A stretch of DNA of 10,902 nt from Entrophospora sp. SA101. Its lineage: Eukaryota; Glomeromycota; Glomeromycetes; Entrophosporales; Entrophosporaceae. Of the stretch, positions 1 through 8,653 are shown piece by piece. The position numbers were made by a program, and so were the translations under genes. The stretch lies in the NCBI GenBank assembly GCA_958430865.1, contig CAUDNR010001924.1:23446-34347 (forward strand). Reading direction: 5' to 3'. A model generated the notes under the pieces. That model did no database searches. It worked only from the letters and a program-made list of their open reading frames with translations, and was not told where the DNA came from. The stretch's first letter is position 1, and each line of letters starts with the position of its first letter.

Positions 1-589
1 TAATTTTTTTTTGTTTTAGTATTTTGAAGTTGACCAATTGTTACTATAAGCAATTAATGATTATAGATGATCTGCACAGTAAGATAATGATTTGTTTAGA
101 TTGTGTAAACTTGTCACATAAAAGAAACCAACAAGGAAATCATTTATTTATGAAATTCGAATTCAACTTCGATTTACATCGTTTCATCCGAATTTCGTCC
201 TATTACTATATGTATAATTAAATGGAGAATGAAAAATCGGTTATAAAAAGAATTTTTTCATTTGTACTCGATTATTATATATAAAATTTATATTTATTTA
301 TACGAAGTAAATATTTTAAAAAAAAATGTTTTCGACAGTAAATCCCTCTTAAGAAAATCGGCTTATAAAAGGTATCAGTAAAAAACATCAGTTTTTCATT
401 TTATGTCTTGATCTTACTTGTTATCATCAGAAACAATATAATAATAAAAATACATTAAGGAATTAAACGAATTGAATAAATTAAATCATTTTAAAATTCG
501 ATTCGAAGCCTTATGAACTATTTAATTTCGTTTTAATAATAATCAAATTGGTATTTCATGTTTAACATACGTTTGAAAGAAAGAAATAT
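1..589. other. AT-rich intergenic region downstream of the dynamin-like gene
   Basis: No supportable gene was found. Open frames here (for example a 65-codon one at 24-221 on the plus strand) have no recognisable motif and a composition expected of AT-rich noncoding DNA. The stretch should hold the 3' UTR and polyadenylation signal of the minus-strand GTPase gene. It also holds a repeated TATA-like block, listed separately. Confidence 0.5.
232..372 (+). promoter_or_regulatory. Two copies of an AAAATCGG-TTATAAAA block
   Basis: The block AAAATCGG, an optional C, TTATAAAA, then AG or GG occurs at 232-250 and again at 353-372 on the plus strand. Each contains a good TATA-box match (TATAAAAG). 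The similarity extends beyond the TATA core to the AAAATCGG prefix, so this is a small direct repeat about 121 bp apart. No convincing plus-strand gene follows, so promoter function is only a guess. It could be chance or a duplicated promoter fragment. Confidence 0.25.
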
Positions 590-927
590 TTATAATAATT
601 TGTTATGGCAAAAGAAATTGAAAGAAAATTTGATAAATGATATTATGGTGAGTGCATGCACGAAACTGAAGACAATAAATTTGTTTTTCTTCCTTCTCTC
701 TTCGTCATTTTCTTCTAATGTATCTGATGATTCTTCACGTCCGAGCGTTAAAAATCCAAAATATCTTCTCAAATGTGTTCCGAGTCGCGAACTAAATTTG
801 TGCACCAAATAATATTCGACCACTCGAGGCACAGTTTCACGAAAGCGTGAATGCACCATTTTCCAATAAGCTAGTGCGCCCTATTTTAATCATAGAGAAA
901 TATGATAATAATTAAAAACTTTTTAAT

Positions 928-969
<42 letters not shown>

Positions 970-3497
970 GTAATAACAAATTCTTAGAAACGTTACAGTA
1001 GCGGCAAGAAAAGCCTGTTCATTAATCGTGGATGATAAAAGTTCTGAATTTTGTTTACTGTCCGAGTTTTTTGGAACTTTGTTTATGAGTTTTTCTAAAA
1101 ACATATTTTTAGCCGTGATCATCATCGAAACAGTCGCTGTTGATGGTGTTTTTCCATTCGAGGATTTTATATCTTCAATTAACCGCTGACTAACTTCGTC
1201 CTTTGTTTGGTTTTCACTCAAGACCTTGATTAATTCATTTTTTATATTCTCAAAATTTGTAGTATCACTGCTTGTAGGTGTGGAAGACCGATTATTAAAA
1301 GCATCAAAATACTTTCCTCCTAGATCAATGATTTTGGTAAGTTTTCCTCTTATCTCTTTATTGGCAGATAAGACTCGCATCTCCATATAATATTTGTACT
1401 GCTTTTTTAATAATGTTGCTTCATCCGTTACATACAATGCGCGACTAGCTGACATGTGTTCCATCTTTTCCAAATCGAGAAGTTGCTTTAAAGTTTCCTC
1501 CTTACATGATCTTAAAAGGTCTTGTAACGTTGCTCTAAAATATATATAAATTACATATATAAATAAATATAAATACGAGTAGGTTTCAATAGTTTAAACA
1601 TAAACAAGATTTTAAATAACCCATTAATTAATTAATTACTTGACAGTATCTATAACAAATGGAAATTCAGAGAATTTTTTTTCGACAAAGTTGTCTGTGA
1701 ATATTCGCACCCATTCAGCGTTTTTATCTAAAAGTGTATGCGAGATCTTATACCATTCTTTCTGATGTCTGGCAACTATAGAAACGATCGCTTTATACGG
1801 AAAGTACCCAACTAGCTGACCACCTTGGGCCTCTTGCATTTTTTCACATAATTGTTTCATGTCCCAGGTATACTCGCTTTCGTTGGCTATCAATCCCTCG
1901 TCCTTAGACCATTCATCAGCACCAATTTCATTCAACAGTTTATCAGTCCAGCCACGAACTTGTAGTGCACCAGGTCTGATTGGATCAAATTCCTGATTCA
2001 TTAATTGATTATCAATTGATAAGTTATATCTAGGGCGAGTATTCAACAAAACTCTATCAAATTCTCCGAAATTCCACTGTTGTCCACGATATAAACGGTG
2101 ATCGATATCATTGGCGTCTGCATGATTAGTGAATTCTTTGTCGAAAATTCCGATTATTTCTATAAATCGGATTATAGGGTTACCTTTTGGTGCTGGTGGT
2201 ATTGAACTTAGTTCTGCTTCTAACTATATATTTTTTTTAGAAAAAAATAATATCAATTTACCATTTTGTTATTATTTTTACTATCATATCATTATTACCT
2301 CGGATCTACGTTTTTGTAAAAAGGGCCTAATTTTTGGCCATGCTAAATCCAAGGCTAACTTTTGCAAGTCACTCAACTTATCAATTAAATGCTTCAATCC
2401 TAACCTATTACTAGGCACATTTCTCCAACTTTTATTTAACATTAAATGGCTAAGTGCATTCTTTTCAATAGACTCGTGATCTTCAAAATTTTCTTTAGAG
2501 CTGGCAGGGTTCCTCACCACATACACCCCATTAACTAACTGATGTTCACCTTTACCCTCGACAAAATTAGCCAACGCTTTATGTTTAATTTCATCGTCAG
2601 AGATTTGATCGATTTTTGTTAGGACACCAACCGTGCGTTTACCGCTAGGATCAGCTTCTTTTGCTAATTTCCAAGCACTTTGTGTCGCTATATCCGCAGT
2701 TGCTTGAAATATTGGTAAAAGGATCGTCGTATCTTTATTGATATATTCTTTAACAAGAGAAATGACAAAGTCCTCATTCTCCTGGTTGTCTCTGATAATT
2801 CCTTGATAATTAAGGAAAAATATAAATTTTACGATTTTATCGAAAAATATTTGTAATTAAATAAACAAATAATGTTCTCATTACCAGGAAGGTCGACCAT
2901 GGCCAATGAAAATTTTTGGTTAGGATCACCGATTGTAACGCAAATAGCGTTACGCGTGAACATCAACTCGTCTTTATTACCCAATGTATCAGATATCGGG
3001 CTATCTTGTACTTTTATTGATGGATTTAGAACATAACGCTGAGCCTCTCGTAATTTGTCTTCAATCTTTTCATGTTCCATATCTAGAATATCACAAAAAT
3101 CGATTTCGCTTGGAGACGTTGCTATACGTTTGCTATTTTCCACATATCGTAAAGATATCCTACGAATTGGCTCTTGTGTCTGCATCATTCTAATTTCAAA
3201 TGGAGTTGCAGTGCACCTACCAACACCTCTGATAATAAAATTTATATAAAATAAATGGTTAATAAATAATGCGTTTAAAATAATTTTTTTACATTAAAAT
3301 ATGTTTATATATTACTTCGGTACAGGAATGCCACCAGTTAATCTTTGCATCAAAGAACTTTTACCAGCGCTTTGATCACCAAATGCTACAATAGTAGGTG
3401 TATCATTCTCAAGCTCACTGGTGTACTTGCGGATCTGCACCATTATGTCTACATAGTTCTGTGCATTTTGAGTTTGTGCCAAAGGTGAATCAAACAT
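590..3497 (-). CDS. Dynamin/Mx-like large GTPase, six exons
   Basis: Exons read 3497-3316, 3228-2885, 2801-2299, 2223-1640, 1534-997 and 880-590. All introns are GT-AG (75-116 nt) and all phases agree, giving 813 aa. The G motifs are visible: P-loop GDQSAGKSS (residues 40-48), switch I threonine in the CTATP stretch (66-70), DLPG (173-176) and TKID (237-240). A helical stalk follows, with LLDLEKMEHMSASRALYVT matching the dynamin 'LExxP' loop region. A GED begins around AYWKMVHSRF (721-730). No PH or proline-rich region is present, which resembles Mx/Vps1-type proteins. The family hydrolyses GTP and self-assembles on membranes to remodel or cut them, so this is probably a cytosolic membrane-fission or organelle-dynamics protein; the exact substrate is unknown. 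The ATG at 3497 sits 39 codons before the P-loop, as usual for the family. The last 30 residues are hydrophobic and atypical, so the 3' end may be mis-modelled. The exon 5 donor (GTAACG) is the least certain junction. Confidence 0.9.
881..996 (-). other. Intron 5 of the dynamin-like gene, containing a trinucleotide tract
   Basis: Reading on the minus strand, the donor GTAACG starts at 996 and the acceptor ATAG ends at 881. Removing it joins ...QAFLAAT to GALAYWKMV in phase 0, restoring the GED. Reading through instead gives a run of about 15 tyrosines and a stop, caused by the (AAT)n tract, so splicing is needed for a normal protein. Confidence 0.75.
930..969. repeat. (AAT)n microsatellite, about 13 units
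   Basis: An almost pure AAT/ATT tract runs from about 930 to 969 and then decays into TAGTAATAA. It lies wholly inside intron 5 of the dynamin-like gene, 27 nt from the proposed donor. Pure trinucleotide runs of this length are usually length-polymorphic. Confidence 0.9.
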
Positions 3498-3880
3498 TTT
3501 AGAGGTATTAATTTGATATTTTACGATGTATTTGTATGTTTGATAATGTTCTGCGTGTAATATTTTTTAAAAAGTGAAATGTCTCATGGGATTTTTTATA
3601 CATACATATATATATACATACGAAATTTACCCGATTGATTCCAAATTTAGTAATTTATTGGACCATTATTCAAAGAAAAACAAGAATTGAACGCATAAAC
3701 CTGTTTTTTTTTTTTTTTTTCTCTTAAAAAAACTTGATTTTAAACATAAACGGAATTAATAATAATACTTGAAAATTCAGCCAAAATAATTGATTTTTTC
3801 CATTATATAATATCATTTTGTGCATCATCAAACTTTATTTTTTATTATTGCCAAACTTGACAAGCTTTAATATGGCTTTA
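3498..3880. other. 5' flank of the dynamin-like gene with a 17-T run
   Basis: No open frame of note lies on either strand. It holds the candidate TATA box, the alternating AT tract and a run of 17 T at 3704-3720. The run could act as a nucleosome-depleting poly(dA:dT) element upstream of the GTPase gene, or be slippage-prone noise. Confidence 0.4.
3591..3600 (-). promoter_or_regulatory. Candidate TATA box of the dynamin-like gene
   Basis: On the minus strand TATAAAAAAT lies about 95 nt upstream of the ATG at 3497. That leaves room for a start site near 3565 and a 5' UTR of about 70 nt. An alternating TATA tract lies just upstream (about 3603-3621). In DNA this AT-rich, TATA matches are common. 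Confidence 0.3.
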
Positions 3881-4423
3881 TATAGACAGTATTTTCAAAA
3901 TTGCATGCTAAGTAACATTGGCCATTCCTTTTTTAAATATTCTTTGCGCTAGCTTTCTCAACTCTCAGATGATATTTGTGACCCATATACCAATACAATT
4001 GGTCTTTGGTTAGGCGTGAATTGTGAATTCTGAATTTATAAAAATTTCCCACACATTTTGACCTTTAAGATTTTTTCCCTTTTCTATACTAAGCAATTGC
4101 CCATTAAATGACAAATACTTATAAAACTTGGCGATATATTGCTCTTGACTCAAATAATGTTATCATTTTGTTTGTTCAAACTTAATTTTTTTTTTAAAGT
4201 CAATATCGTCGTCAACCTCGGATTTTTCTGGATCAATCAGATTGTACTTCAGATCCTTAAATTTATTATAGTTCATTGGCTTTGTTTGACTATGCGTAAT
4301 AATAATGGTCCTTAAATTTTACTTTCTATCGAATCACTAAATGGATAAGAACTCTCTTTTCAATAAAATAAATCTGAAAAGAATGCCAACGTGCTTTATT
4401 ATAAATTTTTTTTTCTTCTCATC
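3881..4423 (-). pseudogene. Decayed coding frame with eight internal stops
   Basis: One minus-strand frame from 4423 to 3881 keeps protein-like composition for 181 codons. It is broken by stops at 4339 (TAG), 4336 (TGA), 4321 (TAA), 4165 (TGA), 4162 (TAA), 4012 (TAA), 3967 (TGA) and 3910 (TAG), and ends at TAA 3880. The longest clean blocks are 51 codons (4318-4166, including KFKDLKYNLIDPEKSEVDDD) and 49 codons (4159-4013, including LSQEQYIAKFYKYLSFNGQ). The blocks stay in the same frame with no indel, and all the stops are one substitution from a sense codon, so point-mutation decay is the simplest reading. I do not recognise the family; an old transposon ORF or a dead member of a fungal multigene family are both possible. 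Chance is not excluded in AT-rich DNA, but two consecutive long blocks in one frame argue against it. Confidence 0.45.
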
Positions 4424-4481
4424 TTAAGTAAAAGTCTAATACAAAAAAAAAAGTAAAAGTAAATCGAATAAAATAGCATAA

Positions 4482-5013
4482 ATGTCCATTGTTGGCGTGA
4501 TAATTTCATCCTTACAATTACTGGGCAGTCTATTTATTATTGCATCCTTTATTTGCAAAAATTTATTCTCCAGAGTTGAGACTTTTAATCAAGATACCAC
4601 TTTTCATGGACAGGTCAGAACACTAAAGCCAATTGAATCAAATAATGATGCATCTAGTTGGATGCAGTTGCCTCCTTCGCCTATTACACATGGTAATAAC
4701 CCAGAACCTTATAATCTATTTGTTTTTAATAATGGTGGCGAGGTTGTTATCAAATTTTTTCTCTTAACCTGATAAAATTCTTTGATAATTGTTTTTTATG
4801 ATGAAATTCTGAACAACTTATATGCTTGTTCATATAAAAACTACTTCCAACTTGGTTGTGCATTGGAGGAAAATCAAAAGTTGGAAAAAAAGGCGATGGA
4901 AAACATATGACAAATAAAGTAATTGAATTATTAAAACCCTTTTCATGCAGGTAATCCACATAAAAGTGAACGATATACATCTAAAAGAAATGTTTGAAGA
5001 ATTGAAGAAATAG
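4482..5013 (+). CDS. Short protein with one receptor-like membrane helix and a soluble tail, possibly a truncated gene
   Basis: From ATG 4482 the frame opens for 96 codons. Residues 4-25 (IVGVIISSLQLLG, then a leucine/isoleucine-rich run to Cys) form one strong transmembrane segment. Its style resembles the first helix of fungal 7TM cAMP/glucose-receptor-like proteins. A polar stretch follows (residues about 30-88) with SPITHGNNPEPYNLFVFNNG. Read straight on, the frame stops at 4770-4772. Alternatively, splicing GAG|GTTGTT (4742) to TGCAG|GTAATC (4950) adds 20 residues (VIHIKVNDIHLKEMFEELKK) and a stop at 5013, total 107 aa; that intron would be 208 nt with a weak donor. No further helices are present, so if this derives from a 7TM receptor, helices 2-7 are missing. 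Function unknown. Confidence 0.35.
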
Positions 5014-5140
5014 AAAAAATGTACATACCAAAGTTAAATTGAAAATTAGGTATTCTAGACAGCAAATAATAGTTTTTTATTACTCTTCCCAAGTGAAAAA
5101 TTAATTGTCACCAGCATTTACTCAAATAGCGTGAAGCTAA

Positions 5141-5300
5141 GATCAACAAACCTGTCAAGCTTTAAAGGCTAAACTAAGAAGGTTATGAAAAAGAGAAATT
5201 TAAAGTTTAGAGCCTAAGCTACATTGATGTTGGTTTGCTTTTTTTCCATATCCTCAGTTCAAAAATTATTAGCCTTTAAAGTTTGACAGTTTTGTTGATC
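5141..5300. mobile_element. MITE-like element with 32-bp inverted termini
   Basis: The left arm 5141-5172 starts GATCAACAAACCTGTCAAGC. The reverse complement of the right arm 5269-5300 starts GATCAACAAAACTGTCAAAC. They match at 30 of 32 positions. Weaker complementarity continues outward (to about 5131 and 5311) and inward (GGTTATGAAAAAG against GGATATGGAAAAA). The roughly 160-bp unit encodes nothing, as expected of a non-autonomous DNA element or foldback repeat. I could not identify a clear target-site duplication, so the superfamily is open. It lies about 200 bp beyond the 3' end of the F-box gene. Confidence 0.65.
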
Positions 5301-5509
5301 CTAGATGAACTTGCATAATCGAAAAACGAGTACATACTAATACTAATACTTTCTTCTTCCAATATTATTATAATGTTTTTTTTTATTATGCACATATAGT
5401 TACATTTTTTTTCTAATTTATTAAATAAATAAATGCTGCTGTACAATTAAAACCTTAATTATCCTATTGTTGCTAACTATTATTATAAATTTTATTAATA
5501 ATTTAATAA

Positions 5510-6967
5510 TTATAACGATTCCAGGAAAATATCAAATTTTGGAATCGAATCAAAGACACTGAAATCTAATAATCCCTTTTCTTTATAATGAGTCAACAAT
5601 TCAATCATTTTAACTTCGTCTCCAATATCATCATAAACCACCTCCTCATCACCATTAAAAATTTCAATACGAATTGGTGCATAGCCAGTCCATTTTTTGA
5701 AAAACATTTCTAAAACATCATCTAAAAGTAAACATTTTTGTCTAAATGATAATATTTTTATTTGTTGTGGTAAAGCAGTCATCAAAGCACAAAATAAATC
5801 TTCAAAAGTTGGTAGAATATCATCAATCTTTCTCACAGAGATACCTTTTAGTTTTGTACAGGTGTTAAAAATTTTACATAAATCTTTTGCTACATAACTA
5901 TCATAAATTAGTGACAAGTATTCCAAGTTTGGACAATTTTGTGCAATTGATCCAATAAATTCTTCCAAGAATTCTGGATCATTTGGGTACCCATCAAACT
6001 GAATAACTTTAAGGTTCTTGCCATTCAATTTGAAAAATTTACTCAAAGTATATACACAATCTTGTCCATCAAAATTAACATTGATTTTCTCTAGTAAATC
6101 AAATTTCAAATTCTCAATGAAAATATCATCAAAATCATTAACAAGATTATATCTATGCAGATTTAAAGATTCAAGGCTCTCAAAGTTTGATAATGTGTAA
6201 TCCAGATCACAACACCCAATACTAGTATATTCCACTAAATTATTTGCGTGAAGAAGCAATGCCTCTTTGACTAATTTAGGTATGGAGTCATTGGATGTGA
6301 AACATAATAATTTCTTTATGTGTTTCTGTGCTCTAATCAATTCAACCAATCCCATATTTGATTTATAATTGTAAAATTCCAAACCAAGTATTTCTATTTT
6401 ATCAGTAGTTTGTGCCAATAAATGAAACAATCTTGGACTAACATTATCATCACAAGCCAATTCTCTAAGATTTGAGAAACATTGATTAAATTTGGGTTGT
6501 TCAAGCAACAAAAAATGCTCCAAATAATGTAAGAAAATTCTTTCTATTCGGGAATTAGTCATGATAAATTTTACTAATTCTTTAAGTAACAAATACCACT
6601 TTTCTTTCTTCACCACCTCAATCTCTTCATCAATCAAATCTAGACTATTATCATATAATGTATCTTCCATTCGTAGTTCATTAGCAAATTCTGAATAGTT
6701 GCATAGTAGTAGTTTATCATCATCCAATACTTCAAATGATAGTTTGATATTATTTTTCACAAAAAAATCTTTTGACTCCTTTGATAAACACCTGATCATT
6801 GTCTTCATGCTATTTTTTGAATGGAATGGATCTTTCCATAGTATTGGTGCAACAGTGCGAAACCAACTTCTACTCACAAGTATACATGAATAAAGTGTCT
6901 CGTAATTATATTCTAGATATTCAAATATATGATATATACAATCAAATGGTAATTTTTTAAAAATCAT
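5510..6967 (-). CDS. F-box protein with leucine-rich repeats
   Basis: This is a single-exon 485-aa protein starting at ATG 6967. An F-box occupies residues 3-47: FKKLPFDCIYHIFEYL, then CILVSRSWFRTVAPILW, with the typical LP, IF.YL, VSR.W and LW positions. Degenerate leucine-rich repeats follow, including SNLRELACDD (166-174), LESLNLHRYNL (265-275), NLKVIQFDGYP (318-328), CPNLEYLSLIYDS (345-357) and CTKLKGISVRKID (370-382). The family binds Skp1 through the F-box and presents substrates to a Cul1-Rbx1 ubiquitin ligase, with the repeats usually contacting the substrate. The substrate here is unknown. Such intronless F-box/LRR genes form large paralogous families in mycorrhizal fungi. No frameshift or early stop was found. 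Its start lies only 81 bp from a divergent small frame, so the two may share a promoter region. Confidence 0.88.
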   Translation of the reverse strand: MIFKKLPFDCIYHIFEYLEYNYETLYSCILVSRSWFRTVAPILWKDPFHSKNSMKTMIRCLSKESKDFFVKNNIKLSFEVLDDDKLLLCNYSEFANELRMEDTLYDNSLDLIDEEIEVVKKEKWYLLLKELVKFIMTNSRIERIFLHYLEHFLLLEQPKFNQCFSNLRELACDDNVSPRLFHLLAQTTDKIEILGLEFYNYKSNMGLVELIRAQKHIKKLLCFTSNDSIPKLVKEALLLHANNLVEYTSIGCCDLDYTLSNFESLESLNLHRYNLVNDFDDIFIENLKFDLLEKINVNFDGQDCVYTLSKFFKLNGKNLKVIQFDGYPNDPEFLEEFIGSIAQNCPNLEYLSLIYDSYVAKDLCKIFNTCTKLKGISVRKIDDILPTFEDLFCALMTALPQQIKILSFRQKCLLLDDVLEMFFKKWTGYAPIRIEIFNGDEEVVYDDIGDEVKMIELLTHYKEKGLLDFSVFDSIPKFDIFLESL

Positions 6968-7048
6968 TTTTAAATTTCGTGTAACTTTGATGTCATCAAT
7001 TTAAAAACAAGCCTCTAATTATTTTACAAAGTATATTTTTCAATTAGA
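6968..7048. promoter_or_regulatory. 81-bp divergent intergenic spacer
   Basis: This separates the F-box ATG (minus) from the ATG of the small broken plus-strand frame at 7049. It is AT-rich, with no clear TATA match at a sensible distance on the F-box side. Any F-box promoter must lie here or inside the neighbouring remnant. Confidence 0.3.
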
Positions 7049-7262
7049 ATGAAAAATAATAATGTTTCACCAAAAAATAGACAATCTCCTTCTTTTACCA
7101 AAGATATACTTGACTTACGAAATTCAGAATATGATATTAATATATATTTAGCATTAATTAATGATAAATTTCGGTAAAGAATATTTAGAAAAGAAACATA
7201 TTGATGCTCAAGGAATCAAAAGAGTTTGTACAAATAACTTTTTGGCTGAATTAGATGCCTGA
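7049..7262 (+). pseudogene. Small gene remnant broken by one frameshift
   Basis: ATG 7049 opens 42 codons (with SPSFTKDILDLRNSEYDINI) ending at TAA 7175. The +2 frame takes over at GGT 7173, overlapping that stop, and runs 29 codons (GKEYLEKKHIDAQGIKRVCT...) to TGA 7260-7262. Both halves have protein-like composition. They join smoothly at INDKF/GKEYL if one base near 7172-7174 is surplus. This suggests a protein of about 71 aa with a single-base insertion, either a real pseudogene or a sequence error. GT...AG at 7174-7188 would be only about 15 nt, too short for an intron. The family is not recognised. It is divergent from the F-box gene and convergent with VPS28. Confidence 0.45.
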
Positions 7263-7507
7263 AACATAGCAATAGTGTATATAAATATAGTCGGAATTGT
7301 TTGAATATTTCAACAATATTTTGAACGTATGCTATTTGATTTATTTTTGAAAATTAATTTCAGTAACCATTTTAATACATAGGTTTTAATGATTAGGGAA
7401 AATCATTTTTATTATTAAATTTTTCTAAATTTATTATTTCAATAATAACATTAAATAATTAATTTACAATTGCTATATAATATTAATAGTAGTAATAGTA
7501 ATAATAA

Positions 7508-8571
7508 TTAATTTTTATCCGATGATAAAGAATGATAGAAAGAATTATGAGATTTCTCAAGATCAAATAATAATTGTCTTGCTTGTTCCTCATCAATTTC
7601 AGCACTTGCTTTCATTCCATTCAAAGTAATCAACCAATTTCTAATTTTGGCTTTTCCTTCAAATTCTGGTGGCAAAGATGTCATTTTATTTAAACTCTGC
7701 ATTAAATTACTTAACAATGGATGAATTTCATCAACTGCCCTTATTCGAAGTTTAAGAACATCCATAACAGTAATAAAATTCTTTTTTTTTCAATTTTTGG
7801 ATGAGATGGTGAGAAAATGAAAATATATATATTATTTGAAAAAAAAAAATGGAAATTTTTTTATAATGTTAGATAGGCAATACACATAATATATTATACA
7901 TACACAAAAATATGATGTGTGTTATTAATAATAATTATGCGATTTTTGTTACCTGTACAGTTTCTGCTACATTTTGAGCTGAATTACTAGGATCATGCCC
8001 TGCTCCAGTAGAATGTTCAACAGTTGCAGGAACTCCTATCTTAAATCTATTTACTGCTGCAGGACATTCAAGCTACAATTAATAGTTTTAATGATTTGAT
8101 GTTGATATTAATATCCAATACATTCACAATAATTTGAATTACCTTGTACTCTTTCATAAATTTTTCTACATCAGGAACAGAATCATTAACGAGATTCACG
8201 GCTGTTTTATACTGTGCTATTAATTTACCACAAGCTGGTGTATATCTATAAAAAAATTGATTTTTTAATTATTTTCCCTTTCTTAAAATCTAATTCTTTT
8301 GAAAAATAATTTATTACATATTTCATTACTCTGTGTGTGGAATTAAATCTCTTATATAAGCTTTTTCTAAATGTTCCATCGTAACAATTATTGCATATAA
8401 ATCTGATAATAATTCATACTTTTCTCTTTCTTTATTATTTGTATATAATTTGATTTCCTATGGTTTATTACATATTTTATTAAATAAAAAACTTTTAAGC
8501 ATCATTTTTCAAAGAAAAAAAATAATCTTTAAATAAATATATACCTCATCTAATCCCAGATCTGTTACCAT
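7508..8571 (-). CDS. VPS28: ESCRT-I subunit VPS28, five exons
   Basis: Exons read 8571-8545, 8457-8330, 8245-8143, 8072-7953 and 7780-7508. The four GT-AG introns are 87, 84, 70 and 172 nt, all phases agree, and the product is 216 aa (human VPS28 is about 220). The N-terminal core domain (about 10-115) shows EIKLYTNNKEREKYELL, TMEHLEKAYIRDLI, YTPACGKLIAQYK and KLECPAAVNRFK, each aligning with known VPS28 motifs. The four-helix C-terminal domain (about 127-214) shows NFITVMDVLKLRIRAVDEI, LPPEFEGKAKIRNWL and QARQLLFDLEKSHNSFY. VPS28 forms ESCRT-I with VPS23/TSG101 and VPS37 on endosomes. Its C-terminal domain contacts ESCRT-II (Vps36), so that ubiquitinated cargo is sorted into multivesicular bodies. 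The first exon has only nine codons, but the junction DE|EIKLY fits the family. The start at 8571 is the first ATG of that exon. Confidence 0.95.
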
Positions 8572-8653
8572 TGTTATTGCTTTGTTATTTATTTGTTCGT
8601 TATTTTAGTGAAACATACGTGTCGTGTAACAATCTATTTATCGAATATTAATA

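Noticed and set aside
24..221. Plus-strand 65-codon frame at the left edge
   Set aside because: There is no recognisable domain, splice context or homologous pattern; its length is plausible by chance.
370..435. Box C/D snoRNA-like TGATGA...CTGA pattern on the minus strand
   Set aside because: The spacing is short, there is no terminal stem, and the C box lacks the leading purine.
590..812. Plus-strand 84-codon frame over the GED exon
   Set aside because: The minus-strand frame carries a recognisable GED, so the remainder of the plus frame past 647 is a shadow.
928..996. Polytyrosine C-terminus of the GTPase reading frame
   Set aside because: It is translation of the AAT repeat inside intron 5; splicing restores the GED in phase.
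2129..2479. Plus-strand 116-codon frame
   Set aside because: It lies opposite exons 3 and 4 and intron 3 of the GTPase and has no motif of its own.
4750..4980. Minus-strand 76-codon frame
   Set aside because: There is no motif or coding-like composition, and it overlaps better-supported plus-strand readings.
5697..6893. Three plus-strand frames of 60-66 codons
   Set aside because: They are antisense shadows of the intact F-box gene.
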